Positions 58,236 through 64,000 of a stretch of 64,000 nt of DNA are shown one piece after another (the stretch's first letter is position 1; every line of letters begins with the position of its first letter). The position numbers and the translations under genes were made by a program. This DNA comes from SAR324 cluster bacterium (GTDB lineage: Bacteria; SAR324; XYD2-FULL-50-16), in the NCBI GenBank assembly GCA_028282885.1, contig JANQGX010000038.1:124001-188000 (forward strand), written 5' to 3'. Under the pieces are notes generated by a model. That model searched no databases and was not told the DNA's origin. It was given only the letters and a program-made list of their open reading frames with translations.

Positions 58236-58772
58236 TTGGAAAACACAAATCAGGAATTTTATGTCAGAACGGCCGGGACTGATGAATTGAAGCAGGTTGG
58301 CGAGTTATTGGTTAATGTATATTCCGGCTTGGACGGCTTTCCGAAAGAAGCGGAACAGCCTCAATATTATGATATGCTGAGAAATGTTGGAGACCTGGTA
58401 AAAACATCGAATGCAGAGATTCTGGTGGCGGTTTCAGCCGGGGGAAGCATAGCGGGTGCCGTCGTATACTTCAACGATATGAAGAACTATGGCTCCGGTG
58501 GGTCCGCAACACAGGAGAAGCATACCTGTGGGTTTCGTCTGTTGGCAGTGGATCCGAAGAGAAGGGGACGTGGCTTGGGCAAGCTGTTGTCCAACGCATG
58601 CATCAAAAAGGGCAGGAAAGATCCTCAAATCCGACAGGTCATCATCCATTCTACAAAAGCGATGAAAACAGCCTGGGGAATGTATGAAAAAATCGGTTTC
58701 GAGCGTTCGCAAGATCTGGATTTCATGCAGGGCGAGCTCCCGGTTTTCGGATTTCGTTTAAAATTGGAATGA
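58236..58772 (+). CDS. GNAT-family N-acetyltransferase
   Basis: GFRLLAVDPKRRGRGLGKLLSNACIKKG; TTG start preceded by aaaaggaga SD. Confidence 0.82.
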   Translation: MENTNQEFYVRTAGTDELKQVGELLVNVYSGLDGFPKEAEQPQYYDMLRNVGDLVKTSNAEILVAVSAGGSIAGAVVYFNDMKNYGSGGSATQEKHTCGFRLLAVDPKRRGRGLGKLLSNACIKKGRKDPQIRQVIIHSTKAMKTAWGMYEKIGFERSQDLDFMQGELPVFGFRLKLE

Positions 58773-58894
58773 CCATCGATTTTGAGTAAGAATATTAAAC
58801 GTCAATCTATTCCAGGAACCATTCGTCTGAACAAATCATACAGAGATTTGGGCAAATATGAGACCTTGCACAAGAAGCTAAATCACTGTAACAG

Positions 58895-59548
58895 ATGGTT
58901 ATGGCTAATATCATCTATCAGAATTACGAGAGACATCACGAGCGGGCAGTCGTCGATATTTGCCACAAAACGGGTTACATGGGGGAGGATTGTACCGGGA
59001 GATTCGATGATGTTACACTGTTCGGCTACCTGTTCTGCACCTATTACCTGCGTTATGAACCGGATAATTGTTTTGTCGCCATCGATAAAGGCAGTGAAAA
59101 GGTCGTTGGGTACATCATCGGAACCCTGGATGCGGGGGGTTATCCCAAAGCTTTCTCAAGGAAAATGAAGTGGCGAATTGTGGCGCGCATGGTTTTTCTC
59201 ACTTCCTGGAGGCACCCAAGGGATTTCAGACAGGTGCTTGACTGGAACAAACACGACTCTTCAGAAGAGAGTCATCTTCCGGACGACAAGTTCAAGGCTC
59301 ACCTGCATATAAATATACTCCCCGGTTACCAGAGACACGGCATCGGAAAAAAGCTGATCGAGCTGTTTGAAAACAGGTTGCGTTCGCAAAATATCGGCGG
59401 TGTTTACCTGGGAACTTCAAATCATAACACAAAGGCTTTGGGATTTTATGAAAAGAACGGTTTTAAACTCCATATGGAAAAACCGGATCAATTCTGGAGA
59501 GGCGTTACCGATTATAAAAGTATGGTCTTTACCAAGGAAATCAAATAA
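58895..59548 (+). CDS. GNAT-family N-acetyltransferase
   Basis: LHINILPGYQRHGIGKKLIELFENRLRSQNIGGVYLGTSNHNTKALGFYEKNGF. Confidence 0.87.
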   Translation: MVMANIIYQNYERHHERAVVDICHKTGYMGEDCTGRFDDVTLFGYLFCTYYLRYEPDNCFVAIDKGSEKVVGYIIGTLDAGGYPKAFSRKMKWRIVARMVFLTSWRHPRDFRQVLDWNKHDSSEESHLPDDKFKAHLHINILPGYQRHGIGKKLIELFENRLRSQNIGGVYLGTSNHNTKALGFYEKNGFKLHMEKPDQFWRGVTDYKSMVFTKEIK

Positions 59549-59568
59549 CGATTGGAAGGAAACAGGGT

Positions 59569-61020
59569 ATGAATCAACTCAAAAGGCGTGAATTTCTGAA
59601 ATACACAACAGCTTCAGCAGCAACTGCAGTTGCAGGCCTCACTCCTCTTGCAGGGTGTAGCAAGCAACAGTATTCTCAGAATCCCGATCTGCCCAATATT
59701 CTGTTCATCACGGCAGACAACCTGGGATGGAAGGATTTGAGCTGTTATGGCAATGAATATGTTCCAACACCCAATATCGACGGGTTGGCCAGAGATGGTG
59801 TAAAATTCACGAACGCCTTCTGCGTCTCTTCAAGCTGTGCTCCCAGCAGGGCAAGTTTTATCACAGGACAGTATCCGCATACACACGGGGTGACAGCCCT
59901 GACACATCTTCAAAAAACCAAGGCGCTTTCACCTTTTCATAACACCTTACCGAAGATGCTCAGGGAAAAAGGATATAACACCGCAATTGAAGGGAAATGG
60001 CATGTCTCTCCCTACCTGCCGACCTCTTTCTACGGTTACAACGAGAGGCTCAGCAGCTTTATGCCGGAAGGGCATCTCATTAAGGACACCAAAAAAACCA
60101 TCGAGTTTTTAAAACGCAATAAAGACAACCGGTTTTTCCTGCAGGTCAACTACAAGAACAGTCATCGTGATGTTTACGGTGAATACCACTACAACCCGGA
60201 ATTCATGGTTGATCCGGACAAGATCAGGATTCCTGATTACATGGCATTACCGGATTGGCCGGAGATCAGGGAGGATGTTGCCAGGTACTTCAGCCAGAAC
60301 CTCGGTATGGAGAAGATGGTAGGGGAGTTATTGAATACCCTGGATGAGCTGGGCATCGCAGACAACACGCTGGTGATGTTTGTCAGCGACAATGGACCGC
60401 ATTATCCCGGGATGATATCAACCTTGTACGACCGAGGGACCGCAGTTCCGCTAATCGTCAGGTGGCCCGAGAAGATCAAACCGGGCACGGAAGTGGAGCA
60501 TCTGGTCAACACCATTGATATCATGCCAACCCTGCTGGAAGCCGCAGGAATCTCAATTCCGGAACAGATCGAAGGCCTTTCCTTTCTGAATATGACTCAA
60601 GACCGGAATGCCGATCCCAGTCGAACTGAAGTGTTCACTGAGATGACGGACCATGTCCGGCATATCCCCTGCCGTGCGGTCCGAAACAAAAAGTGGAAAT
60701 ACATTAAGAACTACTCGGACAATCCCTTCGGCCTGGACATGAACAACCACGACGACTGGGCGCACAGGATGTGTGAATTACCGAACCACCCCTGGAAAAG
60801 ACCGCGCCTTCCCGAAGAACTCTACGATATCGTCAATGATCCGAATGAGGCAAACAACCTGGCAGAAAATCCGGGATTTAAAAAACCCCTGGCTGAAATG
60901 CGAGCTCTGTTAAAACAGCATATGATTGCAACGGCAGATCCCTACCTGGGAAAACCCTTTACCAGGGATTTCAACCCGGAAGATTACAAAAAAGTGGAGC
61001 CGGGAACGAAGTACTGGTAG
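59569..61020 (+). CDS. Sulfatase (Cys-type active site), Tat/lipoprotein-like N-terminus
   Basis: 483 aa; RREFLKYTTASAATAVAGLTPLAGCS (Tat-like RR and lipobox), NILFITADNLGWKDLSCYGNEYVPTPNIDGLA, SSSCAPSRASFITGQYPHTHG. Confidence 0.9.
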   Translation: MNQLKRREFLKYTTASAATAVAGLTPLAGCSKQQYSQNPDLPNILFITADNLGWKDLSCYGNEYVPTPNIDGLARDGVKFTNAFCVSSSCAPSRASFITGQYPHTHGVTALTHLQKTKALSPFHNTLPKMLREKGYNTAIEGKWHVSPYLPTSFYGYNERLSSFMPEGHLIKDTKKTIEFLKRNKDNRFFLQVNYKNSHRDVYGEYHYNPEFMVDPDKIRIPDYMALPDWPEIREDVARYFSQNLGMEKMVGELLNTLDELGIADNTLVMFVSDNGPHYPGMISTLYDRGTAVPLIVRWPEKIKPGTEVEHLVNTIDIMPTLLEAAGISIPEQIEGLSFLNMTQDRNADPSRTEVFTEMTDHVRHIPCRAVRNKKWKYIKNYSDNPFGLDMNNHDDWAHRMCELPNHPWKRPRLPEELYDIVNDPNEANNLAENPGFKKPLAEMRALLKQHMIATADPYLGKPFTRDFNPEDYKKVEPGTKYW

Positions 61021-61533
61021 GCAAATATACTCGCCAGGGAGGGCAATGCTTCCAACCAGCTATCCAATTGTGGAACGGCTATTCCTTCTCACATTACCAG
61101 ATCCAGGCAGCAACCTCACAATTCGATTTGGGAGAACACGAAATGGGTCCGGGGCCAAAAGCAAACATCGGGATAGAAACTTCGTGCAATGATCCGTTTA
61201 AATGTCGGTAAGATTTCAACATCCTGTCCGGTTACCACGCTACAAACGGCTGCCATACCGTTTTCTCGTCCGTTTTACGGAATAATAAAGCTTTTCTTCG
61301 CAATGTTGGCTCCTTTCTCTGCTCATCGCTTTTCCACCTTACTCAAAAAAACATCCCCGCCTTTTCTCGTTTGATCCCGGTTTGTTCAACGAATACTGTA
61401 ATTCGTATCAGTCATTGGATCCAAACATCCAATTTAACAAGAACTGCAACTTCAATTTGTCACTACAGCCCTGACCCTTGTGAATCCAAAACCAGGTAGT
61501 GGCAGCGGTGGTCTTCACTTTTAATCTATAGAA

Positions 61534-62628
61534 TTATGGAACAATCGCTACTCGTATTGATTTGCCCGATCTGGCAAAGGCTAAACCTTCCCGGATGTTT
61601 TCCAGGTTTACCCGATGCTGAATCAGACTTGCGAAGGGAAAGATCTCCCTGGTTTGGCTTAAAAACGATATCCCCGAAAGAAGATGCCGGGTATCGTAGT
61701 TGTGGATTCCTTTGATGGTCAGCATTCTAAAAATGATATCTGATACGTCGTAACTAAAATCGGCTCCCGGAAAAACATTGCCGAATTGCACATAGCGTCC
61801 TCCAATCCTCAAACTTTTCAATCCCATAGAGATAATATCCGCAACACCGGCTGTTTCAAAAGCTGCGTCAACACCCAACCCGTTTGTCTTTTCTCGCACC
61901 GCTTCGATACCTTCGGTGTTGCTCATGTCCCGGGTGTTGATTGTGTCTGTCGCACCAAACGCTTCTATGAATTCGAGTCGTTGCGAATTGATATCCGTTG
62001 CAATTATTCGATTACATCCGTAGTGCTTTGCCAGAGCTGCGGCATAAATACCCAGGGCACCTGCTCCCTGGATGAGCACATTTTCAAAAGGTTTAAGCTC
62101 CACTGCTTCAAATCCGGCTATAACTGTTGCGAGAGCGCAATTTGCAGGTGCCGCTTCTTCATCCGATAGGTTATCGGGAATTTTAATAACGCATGTTCCG
62201 GGTGAGATGTAGCAATACTCGGCAAAACCACCTGAAAAGTGGGGTTTTTCATCACAGGAGTCGTGACCATATTTTTTCAAGTAGAGGCACTTCATGGGCA
62301 GTTGCAGGCCTTTGCAGAAATAGCATTTACCGCAATTATCAATCACGGTCCACGATACGCGATCTCCAACCTTTATGTGTTGATTCCACGAGTCGGTTCG
62401 CACACCTTCTCCCAGTTCAACAACTTCACCAATGATCTCATGCCCAAGGATTATTGGTGTGGGGCTTTTTCGATGACCAAGCCAGGTATGAAGATCCGAT
62501 CCGCATATGGTACAACATTTAATTTTTACCAGCATGGCGCCTTTTTCCACATTTGGAAGAGGATATTCCCTTATTTCAAGATCAGTATTGGGAGCTGTCA
62601 TAACAGCGGCTTTCCCCAGTTTTTCCAT
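61534..62628 (-). CDS. Zn-dependent alcohol dehydrogenase, phosphonate-catabolism-associated type
   Basis: 364 aa MDR; CTICGSDLHTWLGHRKSPTPIILGHEIIG, CGKCYFCKGLQLPMKC, GAGALGIYAAALAKHYGC. Resembles the proposed phosphonate-catabolism alcohol DH family and precedes phnE. Confidence 0.78.
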   Translation of the reverse strand: MEKLGKAAVMTAPNTDLEIREYPLPNVEKGAMLVKIKCCTICGSDLHTWLGHRKSPTPIILGHEIIGEVVELGEGVRTDSWNQHIKVGDRVSWTVIDNCGKCYFCKGLQLPMKCLYLKKYGHDSCDEKPHFSGGFAEYCYISPGTCVIKIPDNLSDEEAAPANCALATVIAGFEAVELKPFENVLIQGAGALGIYAAALAKHYGCNRIIATDINSQRLEFIEAFGATDTINTRDMSNTEGIEAVREKTNGLGVDAAFETAGVADIISMGLKSLRIGGRYVQFGNVFPGADFSYDVSDIIFRMLTIKGIHNYDTRHLLSGISFLSQTREIFPFASLIQHRVNLENIREGLAFARSGKSIRVAIVP

Positions 62629-62648
62629 TTTTCTTCTCCTTTTTCGAC

Positions 62649-63506
62649 CTAGTTTCCTCCATTTCTGCCGTTACCAGCCACTTTTCCCCTCACCCAAACA
62701 GACACAACCTCGCTGACGACCACCAACATTATTATCGATATAAGAATAGCTGCCACACGTTGGGTTTCCAGGCTTTGTGTTGCCCGCCTCAAGTGCCATC
62801 CCATACCGCCCGCACCAAAATAGCCGACAACTGTCGCTGCCCTGAAGGCCACATCCCAGGTATATATAGAGATACCGGCCCATGCGACCTTTACCTGCGG
62901 AAAAATCGCATAATATAACACCTGGATTTCATTCCCACCGGTGGCGCGAATCGCCTCCACCTGACCGATGTCGATTGCATCCACCTCTTCTGTAAACAGT
63001 TTCCCGGCAAACCCGATACAAAAAAGAGTCAAGGCCAATACCCCCGGCAGCATTCCAAAACCCAATATGGTGACAAAAATGATTGTCCAAATCATTTCGT
63101 GAATGGACCGGCAGCCCATTATGATAAGTTTGGCGATAGGATAGCCAATTCTTCTACTTGGACTCATTCTAAACGAAGCCAGCCATGCCAACGGAATTGA
63201 AAGCAGAATTCCAAATAATGCCCCTAAGTATGCCATTTGAACGGTCTCAATGATGGAATCGATATAACCGCCATCCTGAATATATTCAAATTCAACGGGG
63301 AGATATCGGTTGGATATCAGGCTGCCCATGCGCTCAAACAGATCAGCGAACCGCTCGAGGTGGATATTCAGAAAATCAATCGAATATCCCAAAAAAACTG
63401 CAATTATCAAATAAATCCCATAACGAATCAGCGTCCCGGGGAATTTATACCGGCTCCATTTCAATGTGCCTTCCGAACCGGAAGTTATAACTTGTTGGTC
63501 ACTCAT
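62649..63506 (-). CDS. phnE: Phosphonate ABC transporter permease PhnE (first copy)
   Basis: 285 aa; CRSIHEMIWTIIFVTILGFGMLPGVLALTLFCIGFAGKLFTEEVDAIDIGQVEAIRATGGN. Confidence 0.9.
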   Translation of the reverse strand: MSDQQVITSGSEGTLKWSRYKFPGTLIRYGIYLIIAVFLGYSIDFLNIHLERFADLFERMGSLISNRYLPVEFEYIQDGGYIDSIIETVQMAYLGALFGILLSIPLAWLASFRMSPSRRIGYPIAKLIIMGCRSIHEMIWTIIFVTILGFGMLPGVLALTLFCIGFAGKLFTEEVDAIDIGQVEAIRATGGNEIQVLYYAIFPQVKVAWAGISIYTWDVAFRAATVVGYFGAGGMGWHLRRATQSLETQRVAAILISIIMLVVVSEVVSVWVRGKVAGNGRNGGN

Positions 63507-63537
63507 ACCAGAATTCCGTTTTCTGAAAGGTTAACGT

Positions 63538-64000
63538 TTAGATAATCGCTTTTCGTGCGTAATAGGACACGACTTCACCAATTCCCACCAATACCAGGAC
63601 TGCTATCACAACCGTAGTTACTCCGGCATAATTATACATAACCAGTTGTCGATGCAGTGTCAGTCCAAGACCTCCTGCGCCTACAAGACCCATAATTGCG
63701 GAACGTCGAATATTGATATCCCACTGAAAAATGATGTTTCCGATATAAACAGGTAGAACCTGGGGAATAATCCCGAACAAAATAACCTGAAATCGATTTC
63801 CTCCAACCGCCCTTATGGCCTCTATCGGACCGATGTCGATATCCTCAACCGCTTCCGCCGTAATCTTGGACATGAAACCGATCGAGCGCATACTCAGGGC
63901 CAGTATTCCGGGAAAAGCACCTAAACCGACGGTCGAAACAAAAAGCAACGCCCAGACTATTTCATGCACGGAGCGACTCAGTGTCATCACGGCCCGGCCG
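63538..64000 (-). CDS. phnE: Phosphonate ABC transporter permease PhnE (second copy), N-terminus beyond window
   Basis: GRAVMTLSRSVHEIVWALLFVSTVGLGAFPGILALSMRSIGFMSKITAEAVEDIDIGPIEAIRAVGGN; reading frame open to window end. Confidence 0.88.
   Translation of the reverse strand, partial: GRAVMTLSRSVHEIVWALLFVSTVGLGAFPGILALSMRSIGFMSKITAEAVEDIDIGPIEAIRAVGGNRFQVILFGIIPQVLPVYIGNIIFQWDINIRRSAIMGLVGAGGLGLTLHRQLVMYNYAGVTTVVIAVLVLVGIGEVVSYYARKAII

Noticed and set aside
1-64000. CRISPR array, tRNA/rRNA genes, transposases or prophage
   Set aside because: No regularly spaced repeats, no cloverleaf-like sequence spotted, and no transposase, integrase or phage structural ORFs in the six-frame track.

Overview
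The 64 kb window looks like one contiguous chromosomal stretch of a Gram-negative, probably anaerobic bacterium. I can place it no more precisely than Desulfobacterota-like, with low confidence. Five blocks are visible. (1) 1-18267 (+): a large purine / selenium-dependent molybdenum-hydroxylase (SDMH) cluster with arcC (partial), a single-chain Se-dependent xanthine dehydrogenase, ssnA, ygeW, ygfK, ygfM, xdhD-like, yqeB, xdhA, xdhB, xdhC and a YheO/DauR-type regulator. (2) 18276-31733: sensory and accessory genes, including an SSS-transporter hybrid histidine kinase with a small 2-TM partner, a MocR regulator with repeated operator-like motifs, two acyltransferase/orphan genes, guanine deaminase overlapping an unusual 7TM-Hpt-CheA-like kinase, and the SDMH maturation genes yqeC and mocA. 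(3) 32086-42941: an outer-membrane beta-barrel candidate, livM-livH-livG-livF with no substrate-binding protein, a long-chain acyl-CoA ligase, a 707-aa orphan protein and a PAS histidine kinase. (4) 43125-56970 (-): a 13-gene co-directional putative catabolic island (aldehyde DH, amidohydrolase, Dpp/Opp ABC transporter, Fe-ADH, RidA, split UxaA-family dehydratase, PatB/MalY aminotransferase, GntR/FCD regulator). (5) 57203-64000: a Crp/Fnr regulator, two GNATs, a lipoprotein-like sulfatase, and a phosphonate-associated alcohol DH with tandem phnE, running off the edge. I saw no convincing tRNA, rRNA, CRISPR, transposase or prophage. Family names come from reading the proteins and were not checked by database search.
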